Shown here one piece after another: positions 1 to 6,393 of a stretch of DNA of 10,036 nt (position 1 is the first letter of the stretch; the number at the start of each line of letters is the position of its first letter). Both the position numbers and the translations under genes were made by a program. Under the pieces are notes generated by a model. That model was not told the DNA's origin, ran no database searches, and worked only from the letters and a program-made list of their open reading frames with translations. Source of the stretch: Leucobacter sp. (GTDB lineage: Bacteria > Actinomycetota > Actinomycetes > Actinomycetales > Microbacteriaceae). The stretch is taken from NCBI GenBank assembly GCA_012510755.1, contig JAAZHL010000256.1, positions 1 through 10,036 on the forward strand, read 5' to 3'.

Positions 1-13
1 CACCTGAACCGTA

Positions 14-19
14 TAGAAT
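14..19 (+). promoter_or_regulatory. -10 element of crgA, probably leaderless
   Basis: TAGAAT fits the TANNNT actinobacterial -10 pattern and is followed by exactly 7 nt and then the crgA ATG at 27. There is no purine-rich Shine-Dalgarno sequence in the visible 26 nt. A transcript starting at the usual distance would begin at or within a base of the start codon. The -35 region lies outside the window, so only half of the promoter can be judged. Confidence 0.5.
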
Positions 20-26
20 CATTGAC

Positions 27-308
27 ATGGCTGCAGCAGGTAAAGATGTGAGCAAGCAACGCTCAAAGCAATTGGACGATCTCAGTAAAGAAGAGGCCGC
101 AGCGCTGCGCCGCGAAGCACCCAACCCCGTGTGGTTCAAGCCGCTCATGTTTGGCTTCATGTTGCTCGGGCTGATTTGGATTGTGGTGTACTACATCACC
201 AGTACCACTGCCACCCCGCTGCCCATTCCGGCCTTCGGCCAGGGAAACATTTTCGTTGGGTTTGGCCTCGTGCTTGTGGGCTTCATGATGACCCCATGGT
301 GGAAATAA
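27..308 (+). CDS. crgA: Cell division protein CrgA
   Basis: CrgA is a small actinobacterial inner-membrane protein of the divisome. In mycobacteria it binds FtsZ, FtsI and FtsQ and helps localise peptidoglycan synthesis, and in Streptomyces it inhibits septation. The 93-aa product has the family layout: a charged cytoplasmic N-terminus (1-33), the conserved PNPVWFKP entry to the first membrane helix (about 37-57), a short proline-rich extracellular linker (PLPIP), and a second helix (about 72-90) ending in MTPWWK. Length and architecture match the family closely. The ATG at 27 lacks a Shine-Dalgarno site but lies 7 nt after a -10-like hexamer, so the message may be leaderless. The neighbouring rhomboid and cyclophilin genes are the usual crgA neighbours in Actinobacteria, which supports the call. 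Confidence 0.96.
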   Translation: MAAAGKDVSKQRSKQLDDLSKEEAAALRREAPNPVWFKPLMFGFMLLGLIWIVVYYITSTTATPLPIPAFGQGNIFVGFGLVLVGFMMTPWWK

Positions 309-312
309 TTTC

Positions 313-336
313 GAGAATCACATCAGTGTAATTCTC
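313..336. terminator. Hairpin in the convergent crgA/rhomboid gap
   Basis: GAGAAT (313-318) pairs with ATTCTC (331-336). After one mismatch an inner ACA/TGT stem follows, closing a 4-nt loop. It lies just after the crgA stop and between convergent genes, where a bidirectional terminator would be expected. On the minus strand it is followed by an A/T-rich stretch, but there is no clean T-tract on either strand, so the function is uncertain. Confidence 0.4.
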
Positions 337-342
337 CCCAGG

Positions 343-363
343 TGTTGATAAGCCTGTGGATAA
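343..363. promoter_or_regulatory. Two DnaA-box-like sites
   Basis: Positions 355-363 read TGTGGATAA, the exact reverse complement of the consensus DnaA box TTATCCACA. Twelve bases upstream, 343-351 reads TGTTGATAA, one mismatch from it and in the same orientation. They sit in the 70-bp gap between the stop codons of crgA and the rhomboid gene, away from any start codon, so regulation of an adjacent promoter is unlikely. Synteny suggests the locus is near oriC. DnaA binding is inferred, not shown. Confidence 0.5.
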
Positions 364-378
364 CTTTACAACGTGACG

Positions 379-1338
379 CTACAGCGGCGACACCACGAAG
401 AATGCGAACGACAGCGCCACAAGCGCGGCAGCGACGCCCACCACCGACCACACACGCAGTTGCTGCTTACGCGGCCCTCGCGTCGCCAGCAACACCCACA
501 TCACCAGGGCGCCAGCGAGCATGCCCCCAAGGTGGGCTTGCCAAGAGATCGATGATCCTGGCATAAAACCAATCGCAAAGTTGATGCCGATCAACACCGC
601 GAGCGACGTAATATTCACCCGGTGTGCGCGATACGCCACCAGCGTCGCCATCAAGAGACCGAAAATTGCGCCCGACGCGCCAACCGTCGACGTCGCAAGC
701 GCGACGATCGTCTGCGGCGCAAAGTACACCCAGAGCATTACACCGAGCGACCCGCCTAGGCCCGCCAGCACATAGAGCACCGCGAAATACACGCGCCCAA
801 GCATGCGCTCAAGATTTGGGCCGAACAGCCACAGCGCAAACATGTTGAACAAGATGTGCAGTAAGAAGCCAGTCGAGTGGGTGAACATCGCCGTCAACAT
901 GCGCCACGGCTCAAAGCTCACGCCAGAGAACACCTGCGACGACACCTGCTCAGGCAACGAAAATGCGGGTGCGTAGGCCAGAGCCGCGGTCACCGCGTTG
1001 CCACCGAGCCACGAACCAAGCCACTGGGCGATGAACACGACAGCGCAAGCAATCATGATGCCGTAGGTCACCACGGGCTTTTCGTGATCGCCGAGCCGAC
1101 GCGCAGTGACTCTCATCGAACGCCCCACACGGGCAGAGGTGCTGGGCTGCGAAGCCTTCACACACTCAGGGCAAAGCACCCCAACCGCAGACACCTGCTG
1201 GCACTCAGGGCAGATCGTTCGCCCGCAACGCTGACACAGGGTGAAGCTCGGGCGATCCTTGTGCCGATAACACACGTCTTCGGGGCCGGGTTCAGCTCGC
1301 TCACCGAACTGCGCAGCCGACCCGCCCCCAAACGACAC
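379..1338 (-). CDS. Rhomboid family intramembrane serine protease with N-terminal zinc-binding segment
   Basis: Rhomboids cleave membrane-spanning substrates inside the bilayer using a Ser-His dyad. The 319-aa product has the catalytic Ser in GASGAIFG (Ser222), the His in the WQAHLGG segment (His269), and the HxxxN oxyanion motif (His161, Asn165), within about six hydrophobic helices from 88 to 285 plus an extra C-terminal helix (about 296-316). The N-terminus carries a B-box-like cluster (Cys23, His26, Cys35, Cys38, Cys43, Cys46, Cys56, Cys59) that probably binds zinc in the cytoplasm. This domain combination is common in actinobacterial rhomboids beside ppiA and crgA. The start codon lies 2 bp after the stop codon of the cyclophilin gene, so the two are cotranscribed. 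The physiological substrate is unknown. Confidence 0.93.
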   Translation of the reverse strand: MSFGGGSAAQFGERAEPGPEDVCYRHKDRPSFTLCQRCGRTICPECQQVSAVGVLCPECVKASQPSTSARVGRSMRVTARRLGDHEKPVVTYGIMIACAVVFIAQWLGSWLGGNAVTAALAYAPAFSLPEQVSSQVFSGVSFEPWRMLTAMFTHSTGFLLHILFNMFALWLFGPNLERMLGRVYFAVLYVLAGLGGSLGVMLWVYFAPQTIVALATSTVGASGAIFGLLMATLVAYRAHRVNITSLAVLIGINFAIGFMPGSSISWQAHLGGMLAGALVMWVLLATRGPRKQQLRVWSVVGVAAALVALSFAFFVVSPL

Positions 1339-1340
1339 GC

Positions 1341-1850
1341 TTACGCCTCGACGATATCGACGCCAGTCATGACGACGTCATCGACCGGACGATCCATTGC
1401 ACCAGTGGGCACTGCCGAAATCGCGTCAACGACAGCCTTTGACGCATCATCAGCAACCTCACCAAAAATGGTGTGGTTGCCGTTCAACCAGCTCGGGGCC
1501 GTGGTCGTGATAAAAAACTGCGAGCCATTGGTGCCCGCCATGCGGCCCGTGAGATCAGGGCGCTTGCCAGCGTTCGCCATTGCGAGCTGGTACGAACGGT
1601 CAAACACGAGTTCTGGGTGAATCTCGTCATCGAAGTTGTAGCCTGGGCCGCCGGTGCCGGTGCCGGTCGGGTCGCCACCCTGAATCATGAAGCCGGGAAT
1701 AATCCGGTGAAAAATGACGTCATTGTAAAAGCCCTTCTCAGCGAGATCGATGAAGTTCTTCACCGTCTTCGGGGCATGATCGCCGAACAGATTCAGCACA
1801 ATGTCGCCGTGATTTGTATGAATGGTCGCAACTGCGGTGTGAAGTGTCAT
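1341..1850 (-). CDS. ppiA: Peptidyl-prolyl cis-trans isomerase, cyclophilin type
   Basis: Cyclophilins catalyse cis-trans isomerisation of Xaa-Pro bonds during protein folding. The core motifs are all present: FHRIIPGFMIQGGDP with the catalytic Arg, MAGTNGSQFFIT, and the W-L-N-G-x-H-T-I-F-G block. There is no signal peptide or lipobox, so the enzyme should be cytoplasmic, as usual for actinobacterial PpiA. I chose the ATG at 1850 (169 aa, MTLHTAVATI). A TACAAT -10-like hexamer (1858-1863) lies 7 nt upstream, and no Shine-Dalgarno sequence precedes either ATG. A start three codons upstream at 1859 would overlap that hexamer but cannot be excluded. The rhomboid gene follows after 2 bp, forming a two-gene unit. 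Function is secure; the start is less so. Confidence 0.95.
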   Translation of the reverse strand: MTLHTAVATIHTNHGDIVLNLFGDHAPKTVKNFIDLAEKGFYNDVIFHRIIPGFMIQGGDPTGTGTGGPGYNFDDEIHPELVFDRSYQLAMANAGKRPDLTGRMAGTNGSQFFITTTAPSWLNGNHTIFGEVADDASKAVVDAISAVPTGAMDRPVDDVVMTGVDIVEA

Positions 1851-1857
1851 AACAGTC

Positions 1858-1863
1858 ATTGTA
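1858..1863 (-). promoter_or_regulatory. -10 element of ppiA, probably leaderless
   Basis: On the minus strand this reads TACAAT, followed by 7 nt and the ATG at 1850. The geometry is the same as at crgA (TANNNT, N7, ATG). A convincing -35 hexamer is not obvious upstream, which weakens the call. Confidence 0.42.
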
Positions 1864-1899
1864 TTCGGCCATCAACTCAGGTGCGCACACGGCCGCATC

Positions 1900-1925
1900 G
1901 TGTACCGTGGAGTGAGAGGGTACAC
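1900..1925. promoter_or_regulatory. Perfect inverted repeat, candidate operator
   Basis: GTGTACC (1900-1906) and GGTACAC (1919-1925) form 7-bp perfect arms around a 12-bp spacer. The repeat lies in the divergent gap between ppiA and the plus-strand gene at 1949, ending 13 bp before that gene's ribosome binding site. It could be an operator or a hairpin in the 5' leader. There is no T-tract, so a terminator is unlikely. Confidence 0.35.
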
Positions 1926-1948
1926 CCCACAATCCGATGGAGGTTCTG

Positions 1949-2452
1949 ATGTCTCTCTCACGTAAACGCCGCCGCGAACTCAATAAACTGCGCTCACAAG
2001 CCGAGAACCTGCTCGACGAGCAACGCGAGATTCTCGGTCATGCTGGGGTGCTTGCGCAAGAAGGTGTGCGCCAGGCAAAACATCTCGGCAACGAATACGT
2101 TGTGCCCCGTGTCAATGAGGCAATCGACGGCGTGCGCCCCACCATTGATCGGGGCGTATCAGCTGCCCGTCGCGCTGGCGACCAGGCTCGCCTGTTTGTG
2201 GCGCCGATTCTCGCTACGGCACTCGCAAGCACCGTGCGCGGTCTCGAGCGCATCGACAACCAAGACGCAGCTCGCCAGGTGCGTGCGTTTGGTGTGCAGC
2301 AGGGCTTGCTGCAGCCCGCAAAGAAGAAGTTTGGCATTGGTCGCGTGCTCGCGATCGGTGCGGGCGTGGCTGCGGCCGTTGCCGTCGGCTACACCCTGTG
2401 GCAGGCGTTTCGCACTGACGACGAGCTCTGGGTTGCCCCCGACGAGTCATAA
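1949..2452 (+). CDS. Membrane-anchored helical protein of unknown function
   Basis: I do not recognise a named family; the protein resembles conserved hypothetical proteins of Microbacteriaceae. The 167-aa product begins with a very basic helix (SRKRRRELNKLR) and continues as a long, mostly helical, charged region to about residue 125, with possible coiled-coil stretches. A single alanine/valine/glycine-rich membrane helix follows (about 131-153), then a short acidic tail (TDDELWVAPDES). The topology suggests a cytoplasmic N-terminal body tethered near the C-terminus. The start is set at 1949 because GGAGG (1939-1943) lies 5 nt before it. An in-frame ATG at 1937 overlaps that ribosome binding site and is unlikely to be used. 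It is transcribed divergently from ppiA and stands alone. Confidence 0.85.
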   Translation: MSLSRKRRRELNKLRSQAENLLDEQREILGHAGVLAQEGVRQAKHLGNEYVVPRVNEAIDGVRPTIDRGVSAARRAGDQARLFVAPILATALASTVRGLERIDNQDAARQVRAFGVQQGLLQPAKKKFGIGRVLAIGAGVAAAVAVGYTLWQAFRTDDELWVAPDES

Positions 2453-2515
2453 CAAACTGACTCACTGACGGGCTGGCTGCTGGCTCACTGTCGGGGCGCA
2501 GCTCGCGACACGTGC

Positions 2516-2530
2516 GCGCCGCCACGGCGC
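2516..2530. terminator. Weak GC hairpin in convergent gap
   Basis: GCGCCG and CGGCGC form a 6-bp all-GC stem with a 3-nt loop between the convergent ends of the 1949-2452 gene and the NUDIX gene. Neither strand has a T-tract after it, so this is at most a weak terminator and could be chance in GC-rich DNA. I see nothing else in this 114-bp gap except an imperfect CTCACTG(A/T)CGGG direct repeat. Confidence 0.25.
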
Positions 2531-2566
2531 TCGTCCGCATCGCCGACCTGCTGTGCCGCGTGTGAA

Positions 2567-3043
2567 CTACTTGCTTTGCTTCGGCGGCCGTGCGGCTTGC
2601 CTACGAGCACCACCACGCCCACGCGTGTCGATGCCTGCCATGCGCAGTGACGCCTGCACCAAGGACAGCGTGCGCAGCGATCGAATCTCTCGAATCGGCA
2701 CCCAGCGCGCCTCATCTGAACTGCCACCCACTTCGTGTCGCAGCGGGCCATCCTTCGCACTCGCCCGGTAAATGATGCGAATGGTGTGCAGCTCAGGGTC
2801 GGTGCCCTCGGGTACCTCTTCGCGCACCATGACACGCGAGTCGACGCCGATCAGTTTGCCGACGCGAGCTTCGAGACCGGTTTCTTCGTAAACTTCGCGC
2901 ACGACAGCGTCTCGCGGGTCTTCGCCGGGTTCAAGCCCACCGCCCGGCAACGTCCACCCGTGCAAATGGCCCCTACGCCAGTGTGTGAGCAGCAGTTTGC
3001 CACGCCGCTCAACCACCGCATAGGCGGCTACCCTTATTTCCAT
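2567..3043 (-). CDS. NUDIX hydrolase
   Basis: NUDIX enzymes hydrolyse nucleoside diphosphates linked to another moiety, such as oxidised nucleotides, ADP-ribose or capped compounds. Residues 35-57 fit the Nudix box Gx5Ex7REUxEExGU exactly (Gly35, Glu41, Arg49, Glu50, Glu53, Glu54, Gly56, Leu57), which supplies the metal-binding helix. It is preceded by the typical WTLPGGGLEPGE approach. The domain fills most of the 158 residues, and the last 25 or so form a basic tail rich in Arg, Ala and Pro (GRGGARRQAARPPKQSK) that is probably disordered. The start at 3043 is well supported: AAGGTGG (minus strand, 3051-3057) lies 7 nt upstream. The substrate cannot be predicted from sequence; MutT-like housecleaning is one possibility. 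The gene stands alone. Confidence 0.93.
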   Translation of the reverse strand: MEIRVAAYAVVERRGKLLLTHWRRGHLHGWTLPGGGLEPGEDPRDAVVREVYEETGLEARVGKLIGVDSRVMVREEVPEGTDPELHTIRIIYRASAKDGPLRHEVGGSSDEARWVPIREIRSLRTLSLVQASLRMAGIDTRGRGGARRQAARPPKQSK

Positions 3044-3076
3044 TTCGCAGCCACCTTGTAACGCACTCGACCGGCG

Positions 3077-3117
3077 GCTGGCGTCAGCCTACGAGCAGGC
3101 GGCACTTCGACGCCAGC
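3077..3117. repeat. Long imperfect hairpin upstream of the NUDIX gene
   Basis: GCTGGCGTC (3077-3085) and GACGCCAGC (3109-3117) are perfect 9-bp arms. Inside them GCCT (3087-3090) and AGGC (3097-3100) can form a second stem. The structure lies in the 161-bp gap between the hydrolase stop and the NUDIX start, both on the minus strand. It could end the upstream transcript or fold in the NUDIX leader. It lacks a T-tract. Confidence 0.35.
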
Positions 3118-3204
3118 TGGGGCAGTGCCCACTGCATCGTGCTGCGCACGCGCCACCGATTCTTCCATGCATTGAGCCTACCGGCTCGTGACGACCTCAA
3201 CCGC

Positions 3205-4251
3205 TTACTTGGCGTTGCCTATGACAGCGTTCCAGCCGAGCAACCAATTCTCCATGCGCACGAAAGCCTCAGCGCGGGCCTCAGCTTGTGAAAGAAATAC
3301 GTCGTGCAGCGCGCCGTCAATGCGGTGGACGGTGACTTCTGAGCCGAGCAGCAACGAGGATCGCGCCACGCCCTCAACTTCGAGCACCGTGTCGGCGGCC
3401 AGCATCGCGTCGTCCCACTGAATACCAAACTGCGATCTGGCAGACAAGAGTACGCACACGGGTATGCCGACATCTAGACGCTCGCTCACCAGTTGGTGGC
3501 CGGCGAGCACCGCGTTCAGCCATCCCGCGCGCACCTGCGGAGATCGTTGTGGGCGCCATTCGTAGTTGATGCCAGCAATCTCTGTGTCGTCGCAGGTGAG
3601 GCTCTGTGCTTGCGCATAGAAGCCCATGTCGAGCTGGGGCAGTGCGAGATCGTGAGGGGTGAACTTGGCGCGCAAGCCGACGACTCCCGCGAGCGCTTTT
3701 CGCGCGACACCGGTGAGCTGCAGCTCAAGCCAAGGGCTGTTCAGGATCAATGCGTCTGCCGCACCTGGGTGGCGGTCTGCCCACAGGCTGAGTATGAGGC
3801 CGCCGGTCGAGTGGCCAAGCAAGAGCAACCTGCGATGTGTCGGGGCGATCCTCTCGCCACTTGCACCCTGCCTGTCACCGGTTCGTATGATCTCGAGAGC
3901 AAGGTCGATCTCGGTGTCGTAGTCGCTCAGGTGATCAATGTAGCCGTGCGTCTGACCCTCGCGCAGGCTGCGACCGTACTTGCGCAGGTCGAGCGCAAAG
4001 AAACGCGCGCCCCGATCGGTATAGAAACGCGCAAGGTGCTTTTGAAAGAAGTAGTCACTCCAGCCGTGCACATAGAGCACGTCGACGTCTTCGAGCATGC
4101 GTGTGCGCCCCACCAGGCGCTGCCACCATGATCGTTCGGCAGGCAGTGCCCGCACCAGTGTCGCGGCAAGTGGCCCCTCATCGTCTTCACCGAGGTCAAG
4201 ATCGGTGCACTCGAACTCATCGCCGAGCACATCTTCACGCCATTCGATCAT
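3205..4251 (-). CDS. Alpha/beta hydrolase (lysophospholipase-like)
   Basis: This is a serine hydrolase of the alpha/beta fold. The 348-aa product shows the oxyanion-hole motif in VLYVHGWSDYF (His62, Gly63), the nucleophile elbow GHSTGG (Ser148), a candidate acid in the AADTVLEVEG segment (Asp287), and the catalytic His in ALHDVFLS (His316). The order and spacing fit a serine lipase or lysophospholipase-type fold. There is no signal peptide or membrane helix, so it should be cytoplasmic. The substrate is unknown. The ATG overlaps the TGA of the upstream nitronate monooxygenase gene (shared ATGA, 4248-4251), so the two genes are in one operon and probably translationally coupled. Whether they share a pathway is inference only. 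Confidence 0.9.
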   Translation of the reverse strand: MIEWREDVLGDEFECTDLDLGEDDEGPLAATLVRALPAERSWWQRLVGRTRMLEDVDVLYVHGWSDYFFQKHLARFYTDRGARFFALDLRKYGRSLREGQTHGYIDHLSDYDTEIDLALEIIRTGDRQGASGERIAPTHRRLLLLGHSTGGLILSLWADRHPGAADALILNSPWLELQLTGVARKALAGVVGLRAKFTPHDLALPQLDMGFYAQAQSLTCDDTEIAGINYEWRPQRSPQVRAGWLNAVLAGHQLVSERLDVGIPVCVLLSARSQFGIQWDDAMLAADTVLEVEGVARSSLLLGSEVTVHRIDGALHDVFLSQAEARAEAFVRMENWLLGWNAVIGNAK

Positions 4252-5225
4252 GCATACATTTTGTCAGCAAGCATCAACGACTGCCTCGCCTCTTCAAATT
4301 CTCGCCGCAGTTTCTGCACCAGTTCGAGCGTCGCGTGCTGCTCAGTGATTGCGCCGATGCCCTGACCCGAACCCCAGATGTCCCGCCAAGCCTTCACATC
4401 GCTAATGCTCTCAGAACTGAAACTCATTGCAGACGGGTCAGAGGTTGCAAGATTCTCTGGGTCAAGGCCCTGATTGATAATGCTGCCACGAAGATAGTTG
4501 CCGTGCACACCCGTGAAGAGGTTGCTGTAGACGATATCTTCTGCCCCACTGTCGATGATCATCTGTTTGTACGATTCTGGGGTGTTTGCCTCGGCAGTTT
4601 GCAAGAACGGCGAACCGATATAGGCGAAGTCTGCGCCTGCTGCAAGCGCGGCAAGCACCGAACGACCGTGCGCAATGGCACCCGATAGCAGCAACGGGCC
4701 GTCAAACCAACTGCGAATCTCTTGCACCAGCGCGAATGGAGACAGGGTGCCCGCATGCCCGCCGGCACCCGCTGCGACCGCGATAATACCGTCGGCGCCG
4801 CGTTCCACGGCTTTGCGCGCAAACGTCGAGTTGATCACATCGTGCAACACGATACCGCCATACGAGTGCACCGCATCGTTAATATCTTGGCGGGCACCGA
4901 GCGAGGTGATGACGATCGGAACCTTGTGGTCAATGATCGTCTGCATGTCTGCCTCAAGGCGATCGTTCGAGCGGTGCACGATTTGGTTCACAGCGAACGG
5001 AGCAGCTGGGTTGCCCTCGAGTGTGGCCACACCATCAAGTCGCTCAGTGATCTCGTCAAGCCAGTCAGACAGCTGTGACTGAGGCCGGGCGTTCAATGCC
5101 GGGAACGAACCGATCACCCCTGCCTGTGATTGGGCGACCACAAGGTCAGGCCCTGAAGCAATAAACATCGGTGAGGCCACGACGGGCAGCGTGAGTGGAC
5201 GAGACAGCACTTCAAGTTGAGACAC
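4248..5225 (-). CDS. Nitronate monooxygenase / 2-nitropropane dioxygenase family flavoprotein
   Basis: Members are FMN-dependent TIM-barrel enzymes; characterised ones oxidise propionate-3-nitronate or alkyl nitronates. Visible features are the N-terminal LPVVASPMFIASGPDLV strand, GVIGSFPALN, the HDVINSTFARKAVERGADGIIA segment, the AAGAGGHAGTLSPFALV FMN and catalytic segment (conserved His157), and ADFAYIGSPFL. I set the start at a GTG (5225, 325 aa), because a good AAAGGAG lies upstream on the minus strand (within 5235-5243) and homology begins just after it. Upstream ATGs at 5264, 5297 and 5372 lack a ribosome binding site, and the last lies upstream of the likely promoter. The spacing of 10 nt to the GTG is slightly long. 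The gene is coupled by ATGA to the downstream hydrolase gene. Family is secure, substrate is not. Confidence 0.92.
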   Translation of the reverse strand: MSQLEVLSRPLTLPVVASPMFIASGPDLVVAQSQAGVIGSFPALNARPQSQLSDWLDEITERLDGVATLEGNPAAPFAVNQIVHRSNDRLEADMQTIIDHKVPIVITSLGARQDINDAVHSYGGIVLHDVINSTFARKAVERGADGIIAVAAGAGGHAGTLSPFALVQEIRSWFDGPLLLSGAIAHGRSVLAALAAGADFAYIGSPFLQTAEANTPESYKQMIIDSGAEDIVYSNLFTGVHGNYLRGSIINQGLDPENLATSDPSAMSFSSESISDVKAWRDIWGSGQGIGAITEQHATLELVQKLRREFEEARQSLMLADKMYA

Positions 5226-5317
5226 GTGTGGGTTGCTCCTTTGCTTAGCCTGATCTGCCCCCATGCTATTCGAGGGTGTCTGCCCGCGCACATTCATGGC
5301 TTTGTGTGGTGGTGCGC

Positions 5318-5346
5318 ATACTAAATTTGTCACGGCATAGTGTGAC
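5318..5346 (-). promoter_or_regulatory. Predicted promoter of the flavoprotein/hydrolase operon
   Basis: On the minus strand a GTCACA -35-like hexamer (5341-5346) is followed by a 17-bp spacer and TAGTAT (5318-5323). Transcription would begin near 5311, giving a leader of about 85 nt to the GTG at 5225. It would exclude the longest reading (ATG at 5372) of the flavoprotein gene. The -35 is weak. Confidence 0.45.
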
Positions 5347-5399
5347 TGTGCTGAGACGGCCGCGAGTGACAATGAGCCGCGGGTGAGCGTCGGCCTTCG

Positions 5400-6212
5400 T
5401 CAGAGTCGGCCGCGCTTACCCACGTTGGCGGCGAGCCCGGCAGGCACCACACGGGCGACCCCGGCAAGCACTTTGTACTTCAGCGAGGGTATTGACAGCG
5501 ATTTGCCTCGCTCAATGTCACGCAGTGAGGCCGAGACTACTTTCTTCGCATCGAGCCACATCCAGCTGGGCACGCCTTCTTGACCAGGTGGCAGCCCAAG
5601 ACGTTCGTGAAAGTTAGTGTGGGTGAAGCCAGGGCACACCGCAGTCACGGTGACGCCGCGCTTGCGGTACCTTGCATTGGCCCAGCGTGAGAACCCAACT
5701 AACCATTGCTTCGCAGCTGCATAAGTGCTGCGAGGAATGAACGCGGCCACCGATGCCATATTGACGATTCTTCCGTGACCCCGGGCAAGCATGACCTGCA
5801 GTGCGGCGTGGGTGAGGCGCATTGGTACCTCGTTGTGCAACCGCAGATGCTGGGTTTCTGCTTCGATCTCGTTGCTTTCGAACGACAGGGGCAGACCAAA
5901 CCCTGCGTTGTTGATCAGCATGCCGATGGGCGCATTGTCGTCGCGCAGCCGTTCAATCACCTGTGCAAGTTGGTTGTCGTCAAGCAAGTCAACCGACAAC
6001 ACCTCTACACGGCCGGTTGCCGGGACTCCCGCGGCTCCCCTGGCTCGCAATTCTGCCGCCAGCGTGTCAAGCGCTTGCCTATCGCGCGCAACGAGCACCA
6101 CACTGTCACCGCGCGCGGTGAGCTGGCGGGCGTATTCTGCGCCAAGGCCCGAACTTGCCCCGGTAATGAGTGCAGTCAGTGTCTGACGATGCGCTGTGCC
6201 CTGATGTGCCAT
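5400..6212 (-). CDS. Short-chain dehydrogenase/reductase (SDR), classical type
   Basis: Classical SDRs are NAD(P)-dependent oxidoreductases with a Rossmann fold. The 270-aa product has the cofactor motif TGASSGLG (17-24), NNAG (101-104), catalytic Ser154 in NMASVAAF, and YAAAK with Tyr164 and Lys168; Asn127 is a candidate for the tetrad Asn. Arg43 in VARDRQ after the second strand suggests a preference for NADP(H). The PGFTHTNFH segment follows as expected. The C-terminal 60 residues are basic and mildly hydrophobic, as in SDRs that associate with membranes or lipid substrates. The substrate is unknown. The ATG at 6212 has no Shine-Dalgarno sequence but sits 6 nt after a TAGCAT hexamer. The gene follows tRNA-Ala on the same strand, and readthrough from it is also possible. 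Confidence 0.93.
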   Translation of the reverse strand: MAHQGTAHRQTLTALITGASSGLGAEYARQLTARGDSVVLVARDRQALDTLAAELRARGAAGVPATGRVEVLSVDLLDDNQLAQVIERLRDDNAPIGMLINNAGFGLPLSFESNEIEAETQHLRLHNEVPMRLTHAALQVMLARGHGRIVNMASVAAFIPRSTYAAAKQWLVGFSRWANARYRKRGVTVTAVCPGFTHTNFHERLGLPPGQEGVPSWMWLDAKKVVSASLRDIERGKSLSIPSLKYKVLAGVARVVPAGLAANVGKRGRL

Positions 6213-6218
6213 AGTTCG

Positions 6219-6249
6219 ATGCTATCCAGGGGCGACATGTCGCGTGCAA
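6219..6249 (-). promoter_or_regulatory. Possible leaderless promoter of the SDR gene
   Basis: On the minus strand TTGCAC (6244-6249), a 19-bp spacer and TAGCAT (6219-6224) precede the SDR start codon by 6 nt. The -35 matches that of the tRNA-Ala promoter, but the spacer is 2 bp longer than ideal. Confidence 0.38.
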
Positions 6250-6256
6250 TTCAAAA

Positions 6257-6332
6257 TGGTGGAACCTAGGAGATTCGAACTCCTGACATCCTGCTTGCAA
6301 AGCAGGCGCTCTACCAACTGAGCTAAGGTCCC
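6257..6332 (-). tRNA. tRNA-Ala(UGC)
   Basis: The 73-nt cloverleaf plus encoded CCA (6257-6259) folds fully: acceptor GGGACCT with AGGTTCC, a D arm with TAGCTCAGTTGGTAGAGC, anticodon loop TTTGCAA with anticodon TGC, and T loop TTCGAAT. The G3:U70 wobble pair, the main alanine identity element, is present. A short T-rich trailer follows the CCA. In Actinobacteria this gene usually sits beside tRNA-Ile near gyrA. Here 2.6 kb separates it from the tRNA-Ile fragment at 8998. Confidence 0.98.
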
Positions 6333-6343
6333 GCAACAGAAAT

Positions 6344-6372
6344 ACTATATCGATGCTCGCGTGCGGGTGCAA
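6344..6372 (-). promoter_or_regulatory. Promoter of tRNA-Ala
   Basis: On the minus strand TTGCAC (6367-6372), a spacer of exactly 17 bp, and TATAGT (6344-6349) lie 11 nt before the tRNA 5' end. Both hexamers are close to the sigma-70-type consensus. This is the strongest promoter in the window. Confidence 0.75.
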
Positions 6373-6393
6373 ATCGGCGAGCTTTGGGCGAGT

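Noticed and set aside
877..1620. Long plus-strand ORF across the rhomboid and PPIase genes
   Set aside because: It is antisense to two clear gene families, its translation has low complexity and no motifs, and it arises from codon bias in GC-rich DNA.
3493..4131. Plus-strand ORF of 212 codons opposite the hydrolase
   Set aside because: The opposite strand encodes a complete alpha/beta hydrolase with all catalytic motifs. No ribosome binding site or protein-like pattern is seen here.
5226..5372. Extended N-terminus of the flavoprotein to ATG 5372
   Set aside because: The extra 49 residues show no family similarity, lack a ribosome binding site, and begin upstream of the predicted -10 at 5318-5323.
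5358..5395. GC-rich nested repeats after the SDR stop as a terminator
   Set aside because: Arms of 5 bp with long loops and no T-tract are expected by chance in such GC-rich sequence.
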